DNA of 60,755 bases from the NCBI GenBank assembly GCA_903830425.1, contig CAIKTR010000055.1, positions 1-60,755 on the forward strand. Direction: 5' to 3'. Shown here in pieces: positions 20,820 through 28,769 of the stretch; position 1 is the stretch's first letter, and each line of letters starts with the position of its first letter. The position numbers were made by a program, and so were the translations under genes. The notes below the pieces were generated by a model, which made no database searches, was not told the DNA's origin, and saw only the letters and a list, made by a program, of their open reading frames with translations. Source of the stretch: an uncultured Opitutia bacterium. Its GTDB lineage: Bacteria; Verrucomicrobiota; Verrucomicrobiia; Opitutales; Opitutaceae.

Positions 20820-22700
20820 ATGACGAAGTCCCCTGTCGTGCCCCGCCCGGAGCATCCCCGCCCGCAACTGGTCCGGCGCGACTGGCGCTGCCTCAACGGC
20901 CGCTGGCAGTTTGAAATCGACCAGGGAGACAGCGGGCTGGACCGCGGACTGCTGACGCGGCCGCTCCAGGGGTCGATCATCGTGCCCTTCTGCCCGGAGT
21001 CGAAACTCTCGGGCGTGGCGAACACCGACTATCTCAACGCCGTCTGGTATCGCCGCGACGTCATGATTCCCGCCGCCTGGAAGGGCCGGCGCATCCTGCT
21101 GCATTTTCAGGCGAGCGACTACGACACCTTTGTCTGGGCGAACGGCCGGGAGGTCGGCCGGCACCGCGGGGGCATGACGCCGTTTTCCTGCGACCTGACG
21201 GAGCACGCCGTGCCGGGGAAAAAGGTGACGCTGGTGGTCCGCGCGCGCGACAATGCCCAGGACTCGATGCCCGCCGGCAAGCAGGCCTGGACCTTGGGCA
21301 ACTCCGGCTGCCACTACACCCGCACGACCGGCCTGTGGCAGACGGTCTGGCTCGAGCCGGTGCCGCGCCGCGCGCACCTGTTGCGGCCTAAGATCGTGCC
21401 GGACCTCGCCAACCGGAGATTTTCCCTCGAGCAGCCCGTGCAGGGCGCGCAGGCCGGGCTGACCTACAGGGTCCGGCTCCGCGACGCGTCCGGGGTGGTG
21501 AGCGAGGCTAGCTGCGCCTGCGGCGAGGGGTTTTATCCGCGGCTGGACCTGCCCGTGCCGGCGGAAAAAATGCGGGTGTGGTCGCTGGAAGACCCGCACC
21601 TCTACGACCTTGAACTGGAGTTGCGCGACGAACGGGGCCGGGTGGTGGATGCCGCGCGGAGCTACGCCGGCCTGCGCAGCGTGAGCCTGGACGGATACGC
21701 GGTGAAGCTGAACGGCCGGCCGGTGTTTCAGCGCCTGGTGCTCGACCAGGGGTATTATCCGGACGGGATCCTGACGGCGCCCACCGACGCGGCGCTGGTG
21801 CAGGACATCCGGCGGTCGCAGGAGGCCGGCTTCAACGGCGCGCGGCTGCACCAGAAGGTGTTTGAGGAACGCTTCCTGTATCACGCCGACCGGCTGGGCT
21901 ACCTGATCTGGGGCGAGTTCAGCGACTGGGGCCTCGGGGGCACGGAGGCGGTGCGCGGCTGGCAGCAGCAGCCGGACGGCGCGGTGGTGCGCAGCGGCAA
22001 CCACAACGGCCACAACTACCCGGGGACATACATCACCCAGTGGCTCGAGACGCTGCAGCGCGACTTCAACCACCCGTGCATCGTCGGCTGGTGCCCGCTC
22101 AACGAAACGACGCGCCGCTGCGACGAACGCATCACCACCCACGACGACACGATGCGGGCGCTATTCCTGGCGACCAAGCTGTACGATGCCACGCGGCCGG
22201 CGCTCGACGTTTCCGGCTACGCCCACGGCCTGGTGGAGTCGGATGTCTACGACGGCCACGACTACGATCAGGACCCCGCGACGTTCAAGCGGCGCCATGA
22301 CGGCTTGCTGGCGGACCGGCCGTTCGTGGCGGACACGGTCCGGCACCAGTCGATCCCGTGGCGGCCCGACCAGCCGTATTTCGTGAGCGAGTTCGGCGGC
22401 ATCTGGTGGAATCCGCGCGCCAAGCCCGGCGACGACTCGTGGGGCTACGGCGACCGGCCGCGGACGCTGGAGGAGTTTTACACGCGCTTCGAGGGCCTGT
22501 GTGCCGCGCTCTTGGACAACCCGCGGATGTTCGGCTACTGCTACACGCAGCTCACCGACGTCTTTCAGGAGCAGAACGGCATTTTCTACTTTGACCGCCG
22601 GAAAAAATACGATCTCCGGCGCGTTCGCGCCGCCCAGCGGCGTCCGGCGGCGATCGAGCACGGCGCCGGGAGTCCGGTCACGGGAGCCGGCCGGCCTTAA
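20820..22700 (+). CDS. Glycoside hydrolase family 2 protein
   Basis: A 626-aa probable exo-glycosidase of family GH2. Domains in order: sugar-binding jelly roll (residues ~10-185, with WYRRDVMIPAAWKGRRILLHF and VWANGREVGRHRGGMTPFS), immunoglobulin-like domain (~190-285), TIM barrel (~290-600) beginning VKLNGRPVFQRLVLDQGYYP. The acid/base region reads IVGWCPLNETTRR, where NE is the canonical catalytic Asn-Glu; the nucleophile Glu is probably in YFVSEFGGIWW. There is no signal peptide, so it acts on imported oligosaccharides. Substrate (beta-galactoside, glucuronide or mannoside) cannot be decided. Confidence 0.88.
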   Translation: MTKSPVVPRPEHPRPQLVRRDWRCLNGRWQFEIDQGDSGLDRGLLTRPLQGSIIVPFCPESKLSGVANTDYLNAVWYRRDVMIPAAWKGRRILLHFQASDYDTFVWANGREVGRHRGGMTPFSCDLTEHAVPGKKVTLVVRARDNAQDSMPAGKQAWTLGNSGCHYTRTTGLWQTVWLEPVPRRAHLLRPKIVPDLANRRFSLEQPVQGAQAGLTYRVRLRDASGVVSEASCACGEGFYPRLDLPVPAEKMRVWSLEDPHLYDLELELRDERGRVVDAARSYAGLRSVSLDGYAVKLNGRPVFQRLVLDQGYYPDGILTAPTDAALVQDIRRSQEAGFNGARLHQKVFEERFLYHADRLGYLIWGEFSDWGLGGTEAVRGWQQQPDGAVVRSGNHNGHNYPGTYITQWLETLQRDFNHPCIVGWCPLNETTRRCDERITTHDDTMRALFLATKLYDATRPALDVSGYAHGLVESDVYDGHDYDQDPATFKRRHDGLLADRPFVADTVRHQSIPWRPDQPYFVSEFGGIWWNPRAKPGDDSWGYGDRPRTLEEFYTRFEGLCAALLDNPRMFGYCYTQLTDVFQEQNGIFYFDRRKKYDLRRVRAAQRRPAAIEHGAGSPVTGAGRP

Positions 22701-23242
22701 GGTGCCGGGCGCGGGCGCACCGGGATGTGCACCTCCGCCTGCTTGGCAAACCAGGGGGTGAAGGGGCCGTTCCAGTAGACCGCGTAAGGCGCGCCGCCGG
22801 CCTCCACGCCGGATTGATGCCCCAGCCACGCGAGGAGTTCGTCGCGGGTCTTCTCAAAGTTTTCCCGGGAGTAGCCCCCGCGGACGCCGCGGCTGGCGAC
22901 GCGGCGTTCCGGGATCCGGACGACCTCCACGCTCGCGGTGTTCCCGGAGACCTTGGCCTGCTCGCTGCTGGCGACCCAAAAATACATCGCCGCGCGGTCA
23001 ACCTGCGCCTCCACCGGGGTCGTCATCGCGATGTTGTGCGAGGAGATGTAGCTGAACAAGGGGCGGAACAGCTGGTTGGAATGGTCAAAATAGCCGCCCT
23101 CGCCGGAGGACTTGAGCAGCATCCCGGCCGGCAGGGTCTTGAACTCGGAGACGCCGGGGGCGGTGGGGGCAAAGGCTTGTTCGGTGGCCATGGAGGGGAG
23201 AACGGTTAAGAGCAGGAGAAAAAATCGCAGCGGTACACTCAT
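22697..23242 (-). CDS. SOUL-family haem-binding protein, secreted
   Basis: A 181-aa SOUL domain protein with signal peptide (LRFFLLLLTVLPSMA). Family hallmarks are the SHNIAMTTPVEAQV segment and ERRVASRGVRGGYSRENFE. Bacterial members are periplasmic or exported and of uncertain role. The ATG at 23242 was chosen because it starts the signal peptide; the 24 upstream codons are not conserved-looking. It overlaps the end of the convergent GH2 gene by 4 nt and is divergent from the AraC-type regulator. Confidence 0.83.
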   Translation of the reverse strand: MSVPLRFFLLLLTVLPSMATEQAFAPTAPGVSEFKTLPAGMLLKSSGEGGYFDHSNQLFRPLFSYISSHNIAMTTPVEAQVDRAAMYFWVASSEQAKVSGNTASVEVVRIPERRVASRGVRGGYSRENFEKTRDELLAWLGHQSGVEAGGAPYAVYWNGPFTPWFAKQAEVHIPVRPRPAP

Positions 23243-23333
23243 GCAGCAAGGTACTCTGGCGGGCGGAATAGCAACCGGAAGTCTTAATCCGGCGCGCTCC
23301 CGGGAGGCCGGCACGTGGCTTTCGCGGGATAAT

Positions 23334-23347
23334 ATTTGGGCCCAAAT
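23334..23347. promoter_or_regulatory. Perfect 14-bp palindrome, candidate operator
   Basis: ATTTGGGCCCAAAT, a perfect palindrome in the 188-bp divergent region between the SOUL gene and the AraC-type regulator. Its position, about 85 bp from either start, fits an operator for a dimeric repressor. Confidence 0.45.
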
Positions 23348-23396
23348 TTTTCTGGTGGGCCGGACGAGGGATTGGATTTAATTAATACTATCGCCC

Positions 23397-23416
23397 GTTT
23401 CCGGATTTATCTAAAG
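23397..23416 (+). promoter_or_regulatory. TTTCCGGA motif upstream of the AraC-type regulator
   Basis: GTTTCCGGATTTATCTAAAG lies 14 bp before the regulator's ATG. An almost identical element, GTTTCCGGAATGTCGCTAAAC, lies upstream of metVF at 24336. Sharing between regulator and target suggests an AraC-type operator with autoregulation, or a common promoter element. Confidence 0.5.
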
Positions 23417-23430
23417 CTAGCCCAGTAGAC

Positions 23431-24255
23431 ATGCCGAAAACCGCCAATGATTTCCCACCTGTGGCGGTTGATTCCAATCGGCCCTATGACAGCATCCGGG
23501 AGCTTTACCTCTGCGAGGAGCCGGCGCTGCTGGCCTCGCTGCACCGGGGTGACCGAAGGGAGGCCACCCGGATCATCAACCTGATCCTGGTCCATATCTA
23601 CAGCGCCGGGCAGGAACGGAGCGAAATGCTCAAGATTCTGCTGCTGGAACTCGTGGTTATGATGGCGCGGGCCGCGGTTGAAGCCGGGGCACCGCAATCC
23701 GACGTCATCGGTTTTTGCTACCGCCACCTGACCGAACTGACTGCGGTCAAGGACGACGAGCAGCTTTCCCGGTGGTTGAGGGAAGCCCTGCTGCGCATTT
23801 TCGACGCCATTGATCGGGTGCGCGCCTCCCAGGTCCCGCAACAGGTCCAGAAAGCGCTCGAAGCCATCCGCGCTGGAGCGGACGGGACGGCCAGTCGGCA
23901 CATCCGCGAGCAGGTCGCCCGTCAGGTGGGAGTCGCCCCCCGGAGGCTCACCGAATTGCTCAAGGAGCGCACCGGCAGGTCCTTCAATGACCTGCTGCGC
24001 GAGGCCCGGATCGAGCGAGCCTGCGATATGCTGGTGAAAACCGAGATGACGGTTGCCGCGATTGCCCTTGATTCGGGCTTTTGCGACCAGAGCTATTTCA
24101 CCCACGTCTTTCAGAAATTCAAGAAGACCACCCCCAAGCAGTATCGCGATGCCGGCAACATCCGGACGACCCCGCCCGCCCCGCAGGTTCATGCGAAGGA
24201 AGTCGCCAAGGCTTCCCCCAAAAAAACCAAGCCGGCGAAAGCGCGCAGGAAGTAG
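23431..24255 (+). CDS. AraC-family transcriptional regulator, PocR-like
   Basis: A 274-aa DNA-binding protein. Residues ~165-262 form the double HTH (IREQVARQVGVAPRRLTELL and MTVAAIALDSGFCDQSYFTHVF). The N-terminal ~130 residues (EEPALLASLHRGDRREATRI, LELVVMMARAAVEAGAPQSD) match the helical region that follows the ligand domain in PocR-type regulators; the PocR ligand domain itself is missing, so it is a short form. The C-terminus is a Lys/Pro-rich tail. It sits directly before the one-carbon operon on the same strand and shares a TTTCCGGA element with it, so it is the best candidate regulator. By eye its base composition is less GC-rich than neighbours. Confidence 0.85.
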   Translation: MPKTANDFPPVAVDSNRPYDSIRELYLCEEPALLASLHRGDRREATRIINLILVHIYSAGQERSEMLKILLLELVVMMARAAVEAGAPQSDVIGFCYRHLTELTAVKDDEQLSRWLREALLRIFDAIDRVRASQVPQQVQKALEAIRAGADGTASRHIREQVARQVGVAPRRLTELLKERTGRSFNDLLREARIERACDMLVKTEMTVAAIALDSGFCDQSYFTHVFQKFKKTTPKQYRDAGNIRTTPPAPQVHAKEVAKASPKKTKPAKARRK

Positions 24256-24300
24256 GGGATTTGGGGCATCGCAGGCAGCTGAGGCTTGCCGGGCGAGGGA

Positions 24301-24356
24301 AGGACGGTTTCCGCGCTAGCCGGAAGTATTAGGACGTTTCCGGAATGTCGCTAAAC
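24301..24356 (+). promoter_or_regulatory. Paired AGGACG(G)TTTCCG elements upstream of metVF
   Basis: Two direct repeats 30 bp apart: AGGACGGTTTCCG (24301-24313) and AGGACGTTTCCG (24331-24342). They overlap an inverted pair, CCGGAA (24320-24325) and TTCCGGAA (24338-24345, itself a palindrome). Direct repeats about three helical turns apart suit AraC-family binding. The second site is nearly identical to the motif before the regulator at 23397. Confidence 0.5.
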
Positions 24357-24360
24357 CCCT

Positions 24361-24482
24361 CTTAAGCAGCTAATCACCAAATATACGCTTTAGAACACAA
24401 GACTGGTGAACGGGTGTTCTCTAACCTAGGGCTGTGAATCTACCCCATCCTTTCAACGGCCGGATTAACCAGCCAGCTTAAG
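24361..24482 (+). promoter_or_regulatory. Candidate structured leader with H-type pseudoknot
   Basis: Between the paired elements and metVF the leader contains AGAACAC (24392-24398) pairing with GTGTTCT (24414-24420), and TCACCA (24374-24379) pairing with TGGTGA (24404-24409) inside that hairpin's loop. The two stems cross, giving an H-type pseudoknot. CTTAAGC (24361-24367) and GCTTAAG (24476-24482) could close an outer stem, though CTTAAG is self-complementary. It does not match the known THF, SAM or cobalamin consensus that I can recall. Transcription start unknown. Confidence 0.35.
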
Positions 24483-24509
24483 GAAAAACAGGACTGGAAA
24501 TCATACCCT

Positions 24510-26126
24510 ATGTTAGAACCCAAGAATAACTTAACTCTCCGCGAGAAGCTGACGGCGGGCCGTTTTATTTATGGAGCCGAGCTGGTCACCTCCCGTGGCA
24601 TGCCCGAACCCGACCAGCCTTCGAAGCTGGTTGAACTGGGTGAGGCGCTGGCGTCGGACTCACGGATCGGCTGGGTTTCCATCACCGACAATCCCGGCGG
24701 CAATCCGATGATTCCGGCGGACTGGGTGGCCAACATTCTGAAGCCACGCGGCACGCAGCTGGTCATCCATCTCACCTGCAAAGACCTTAATCGCAACGGT
24801 CTCGAGTCGGCCGCTTGGCGTTACGCCGCTCAGGGGTTCGACAATATCCTGGCGCTGACGGGAGATTATCCGGTGGCGGGTTTCCGGGGTCAGGCGCTGC
24901 CGGTGTTTGATCTGGATTCGGTCAGCTTGGTTTCCCTGCTCCAGGCGATGAACCAGGGCCTGGAAGTCAGCCGGCCCAACGGCAAGACGGAGCGGTTGCC
25001 CAAGTCCAATTTCTTCATCGGATGCGCCGTGTCGCCGTTCAAGCGGCAGGAACGCGAATTGATGCCGCAGTACTTCAAGCTGGCCCGCAAAATCCAGTGC
25101 GGCGCCCAATGGGTCGTGCCGCAACTGGGCTACGACATGCGGAAGTTCCACGAGATCAAACTGTTCATGGACTGGGCGCACTTATCCGCCCCGGTGATCG
25201 GCAACGTCTATGTGCTGAACAAGACGGTGGCCCGGATGTTCAACCAAAACAAGATTCCCGGGTGCGTGGTCAGCGACGAGCTCTACGCGCAGGTGGAAAA
25301 ATACGCGGCCGGGCCGGACAAGGGTAAGGCCTTTTTCACTGAACTGGCGGCCAAGCAACTGGCGGTGTTCAAGGGGATGGGTTTTGCCGCCGGCTATCTG
25401 GGTGGCGTGCACAAGGCGGAGAACTTCGCCCAGATCATCGATCTGGCCGAGAGCTACGGCGCGGATGACTGGAAGCAGTTTGCCAAGGAGATCCAGTACC
25501 CGAAGAGCGACGAGTTTTACCTCTTTGAGCGGGATGAGCAGACCGGGCTGGGCGACGGCACGCGGGTCAACGCGGCCTATTTGAAATCCCTGGAAGAGCC
25601 GGCCAAGGCCGCTGACGTGACCTTGAACTACCGGTTCACGCGCCTGGTTCACGGCCTGGCTTTCAATCCGGGCAAGAAACTGTTTCCGGCGATCCAACAG
25701 ACGTATGCGCGCCTGGAAAAGGGCGAGCACCTGAAGACCTTGCGCGCCATGCACGGGCTCGAGCATGCCTCCAAGGCGCTGATGTTTGGCTGCCACGATT
25801 GCGGAGACTGTTCGCTGCCGGACACGGGTTATCTCTGCCCGCGCGCCTCCTGCTCCAAAAATGAGCGCAATGGCCCGTGCGGCGGTTCCTCCGACGGACG
25901 GTGCGAGTTGCACGACAAGGACTGCCTCTGGGCGCGCGCCTACGATCGGCTGAAGTTCTACGGCGAATCCCGGGAAATGATCGATGGTCCGGCGGTTTTT
26001 CCCAACCCCGCCCTCGGCGGCTCCTCGGCTTGGGCCAATAACTTCCTGGGCCGCGACCATCATCATGTCGCCCAGCCCGCCGCTGCCGCCACGGCCCCCG
26101 CCTCTCCGCCCAAGGCAGTCGTCTAA
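24510..26126 (+). CDS. Fused methylenetetrahydrofolate reductase MetF-MetV
   Basis: Interconverts methyl-THF and methylene-THF. Residues ~1-330 form the MTHFR TIM barrel (FIYGAELVTSRGMPEPDQ, WVSITDNPGGNPMIP, NILALTGDYP). Residues ~415-485 form an MTHFR_C (MetV) zinc/iron-sulfur domain with eight cysteines (C428, C431, C434, C443, C448, C457, C465, C472). In acetogens MetV and MetF are usually separate subunits; here they are one chain of 538 aa, with an Ala/Pro-rich tail. It leads the one-carbon operon, 254 bp after the AraC-type gene. In a methyl-oxidising pathway it would run toward methylene-THF, reducing an electron acceptor not encoded here. Confidence 0.88.
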   Translation: MLEPKNNLTLREKLTAGRFIYGAELVTSRGMPEPDQPSKLVELGEALASDSRIGWVSITDNPGGNPMIPADWVANILKPRGTQLVIHLTCKDLNRNGLESAAWRYAAQGFDNILALTGDYPVAGFRGQALPVFDLDSVSLVSLLQAMNQGLEVSRPNGKTERLPKSNFFIGCAVSPFKRQERELMPQYFKLARKIQCGAQWVVPQLGYDMRKFHEIKLFMDWAHLSAPVIGNVYVLNKTVARMFNQNKIPGCVVSDELYAQVEKYAAGPDKGKAFFTELAAKQLAVFKGMGFAAGYLGGVHKAENFAQIIDLAESYGADDWKQFAKEIQYPKSDEFYLFERDEQTGLGDGTRVNAAYLKSLEEPAKAADVTLNYRFTRLVHGLAFNPGKKLFPAIQQTYARLEKGEHLKTLRAMHGLEHASKALMFGCHDCGDCSLPDTGYLCPRASCSKNERNGPCGGSSDGRCELHDKDCLWARAYDRLKFYGESREMIDGPAVFPNPALGGSSAWANNFLGRDHHHVAQPAAAATAPASPPKAVV

Positions 26127-26187
26127 CCCGCCTTTTCCTCCCTCCCTCCCTCCCTTCCTTAATTATACCCCATCAACCTAGCCTCCC

Positions 26188-27051
26188 ATGCCCATCCCCA
26201 ACCTGACCATTATCGGCGAATCCATCAACGATTCGGTTCCTTCCACCAACAAATTATTCGAGGCCAATGATATTGCCGCGCTGAAAGATCTGGCGGCGTC
26301 CCAGGACGTCGGCGGCGCCGGTTATATCGACGTCAATGTCGGCCCCCGTTCCGCGGACTTTCTGGCTGAGATGGTGCGTCACGTCCAGAGCGTCACGACC
26401 AAGCCGCTGTCCGTTGACACCCCCGACCCGGTCATGGCCGAGGCCGGTCTCAAGGCCTACGATCTCGTCCGGGCGGGCGGCAAGCTGCCCGTGCTGAACT
26501 CCATTTCCCAGGCGCGGTTGGAGATGTTCAAGCTCGTCCGCATCATGCCGTTCATGCCGATCCTGCTCGCTTCCGAGCGGGTGGAAAACGGGGTGGGCCA
26601 GCCCAACAACACGGCGGCGGAAGTCCATCAGACCGCGCGGCAGCTGGTGGCCGAGGCCGCCCGGCACGGCATTCCGGTGAACCAATGCATCATCGATCCC
26701 GCCATCTCCCCGATCGGCGCCGATTCCGAGGGCCGCTTCCACTGCCTGATGGGGGCGATCAACCTGATCCACGCCGACCCGGACCTCCGGGGCGTGCACA
26801 TGTCGGTCGGTCTGAGCAATTTCAGCGTCATGCTCCCGCCCAAGCGCGCCGACGGCTCGCCCACCAAGGGCCCGCTCGAAAGCGCCTTCCTGACCTTGGC
26901 CGTGCCGTTGGGCATGGACCACGTCATCGGCTCCGTGAAGCGCAAGTACGACCTGCTGCCGCTCGATCACCCCGCCATGCTCTGCCTGAATGACTGTCTC
27001 AAGCTCGAGGGCTTCGATGTCATCATGCGCGTGCAGGAATATTACGCCTAA
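26188..27051 (+). CDS. Methyltetrahydrofolate:corrinoid methyltransferase (MT II, AcsE-like)
   Basis: Moves methyl groups between a corrinoid protein and THF. The 287-aa protein has the pterin-binding/DHPS-like TIM barrel: [10 protein letters not shown] at the N-terminus, [42 protein letters not shown] and [12 protein letters not shown], as in MeTr (AcsE) and the MT II component of O-demethylases. It is not folate-synthesis FolP, which would be about the same size but with different loops. Located between metVF and fhs, it is the expected entry point to THF for methyl groups from the URO-D-like enzymes through the corrinoid protein at 38709. Confidence 0.88.
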   Translation: MPIPNLTIIGESINDSVPSTNKLFEANDIAALKDLAASQDVGGAGYIDVNVGPRSADFLAEMVRHVQSVTTKPLSVDTPDPVMAEAGLKAYDLVRAGGKLPVLNSISQARLEMFKLVRIMPFMPILLASERVENGVGQPNNTAAEVHQTARQLVAEAARHGIPVNQCIIDPAISPIGADSEGRFHCLMGAINLIHADPDLRGVHMSVGLSNFSVMLPPKRADGSPTKGPLESAFLTLAVPLGMDHVIGSVKRKYDLLPLDHPAMLCLNDCLKLEGFDVIMRVQEYYA

Positions 27052-27083
27052 CCCTTACTCCTTCCCCTCACCCCCTTACTACC

Positions 27084-28769
27084 ATGGCCCAAAAAATCGT
27101 TCCCTCCGACATCGATATCGCCCACCAGGCGAAGATGCTGCCCATCGGGCAGGTCGCCGCGAAGCTCAACATTCCTGCCGACGCCCTTGAGCACTACGGC
27201 AAATACAAGGCCAAGGTGGGGCTGGACTACTACCAGCAGCAGCTGGCGAAGCCCCCGGGCAAACTCGTCCTGGTCACCGCCATCTCGCCGACCCCGGCGG
27301 GCGAGGGCAAGACCACGACCACGGTCGGCCTCGGCGATGCGCTCAACCGCATCGGCAAGCGCGCCATCATCTGCCTGCGCGAGCCCTCGCTCGGGCCCAG
27401 CTTCGGGGTGAAGGGCGGCGCCGCCGGCGGCGGCTACGCGCAGGTCATGCCGATGGAGGACATCAACCTCCACTTCACCGGCGATTTCCACGCCATCACT
27501 TCCGCGCACAATCTCCTGTCCGCGGTCCTGGACAACCATCTCACCCACGGCAACGCCCTCGGCCTCGACCCGAACCGCATCGTCTGGAAGCGGGTCATGG
27601 ACATGAACGACCGCGCCCTGCGCGAGATCGTCGTCGGCATGGGCGGCGTGGCCAACGGCGTGTGCCGCCAGTCCGGCTTTGACATCACCGTGGCCTCCGA
27701 GGTCATGGCGATCTTCTGTCTCTCGCAGAACCTCGCCGAGCTCCGCGAGCGCCTCGGCCGCATCGTGGTCGGCTACACCCGCGAGAAGAAGCCCGTCACC
27801 GCGGCCGATCTCAAGGCCCACGGCGCCATGGCCGTGCTGCTGCGCGACGCCCTCGCGCCCAACCTCGTGCAGACGCTGGAGAACAACCCCGCCTTCGTGC
27901 ACGGCGGCCCGTTCGCCAACATCGCCCACGGCTGCAACAGCGTGCTGGCCACCAAGCTCGCCCTCAGCCTCGGCGAATACACCGTCACCGAGGCGGGCTT
28001 CGGCGCCGACCTCGGCGCCCAGAAGTTCCTCGACATCAAGTGCCGCTTCGCCGGCCTGCAGCCCGACGCCATCGTCATCGTCGCCACCGTCCGTGCGCTC
28101 AAGATGCACGGCGGGGTGGACAAGAAGGACCTCAAGGCCCCCAACGTCGCCGCCGTCGAGCGCGGTCTCGCCAACCTGGAGAAGCACCTCGAGAACATCG
28201 CCGGCTACGGCCTGCCCGCCGTCGTCGCCATCAACCGCTTCACCTCCGACACCGACGAGGAGTTTGCCGTCATCCAGCAGCGCTGCGCCAAGCTCGGCGT
28301 CAAGGCCGTGCCCGCCACGCACTGGGCCGACGGCGGCGCCGGCGCCGAGGCCCTCGCCCACGCCGTCGTCGAGGCCGCGGAGAAGCCGGGCAAGCAGTTC
28401 AAGCTGCTGTATCCCGACGACCTCCCGCTCTGGGAAAAGGTCCGCACCATCGCGCAGAAGATCTACGGAGCGAAGGACATCACCGCCAGCGCCCGCGTGA
28501 AGACGAAGTTCGAGGACCTGCAGAAGGCCGGCTACGGCCGTTTCCCCATCTGCATGGCCAAGACCCAGTACTCGTTCTCGACCGATCCCAACCTGCGCGG
28601 GCGCCCGACGGGTTTCGAGGTCGAGATCCGCGAGGTGAACGTGTCGGCGGGGGCGGGCTTCATTGTCTGCCTCACCGGCGAGATCATGACCATGCCTGGT
28701 CTTCCGAAAATTCCGGCGGCGGAGGCCATTGACCTCGACGCTGCTGGCCAAATCGTCGGGCTCTTTTGA
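27084..28769 (+). CDS. fhs: Formate-tetrahydrofolate ligase
   Basis: Interconverts formate, THF and ATP with 10-formyl-THF, ADP and phosphate; reversible, so it can yield ATP when 10-formyl-THF is consumed. The 561-aa protein is full length, with P-loop [52 protein letters not shown] and [14 protein letters not shown]. The stop codon overlaps the ATG of the OFA carrier by one base, which strongly suggests formate is exchanged by that carrier. FolD, needed to join this step to MetF, is not in the window. Confidence 0.96.
   Translation: MAQKIVPSDIDIAHQAKMLPIGQVAAKLNIPADALEHYGKYKAKVGLDYYQQQLAKPPGKLVLVTAISPTPAGEGKTTTTVGLGDALNRIGKRAIICLREPSLGPSFGVKGGAAGGGYAQVMPMEDINLHFTGDFHAITSAHNLLSAVLDNHLTHGNALGLDPNRIVWKRVMDMNDRALREIVVGMGGVANGVCRQSGFDITVASEVMAIFCLSQNLAELRERLGRIVVGYTREKKPVTAADLKAHGAMAVLLRDALAPNLVQTLENNPAFVHGGPFANIAHGCNSVLATKLALSLGEYTVTEAGFGADLGAQKFLDIKCRFAGLQPDAIVIVATVRALKMHGGVDKKDLKAPNVAAVERGLANLEKHLENIAGYGLPAVVAINRFTSDTDEEFAVIQQRCAKLGVKAVPATHWADGGAGAEALAHAVVEAAEKPGKQFKLLYPDDLPLWEKVRTIAQKIYGAKDITASARVKTKFEDLQKAGYGRFPICMAKTQYSFSTDPNLRGRPTGFEVEIREVNVSAGAGFIVCLTGEIMTMPGLPKIPAAEAIDLDAAGQIVGLF

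Noticed and set aside
24256-24509. Known THF or SAM riboswitch, and cobalamin riboswitch (also considered at 39348-39519)
   Set aside because: No GCCACTG B12-box core and no match to remembered THF or SAM consensus; only an unclassified pseudoknot pattern is reported.
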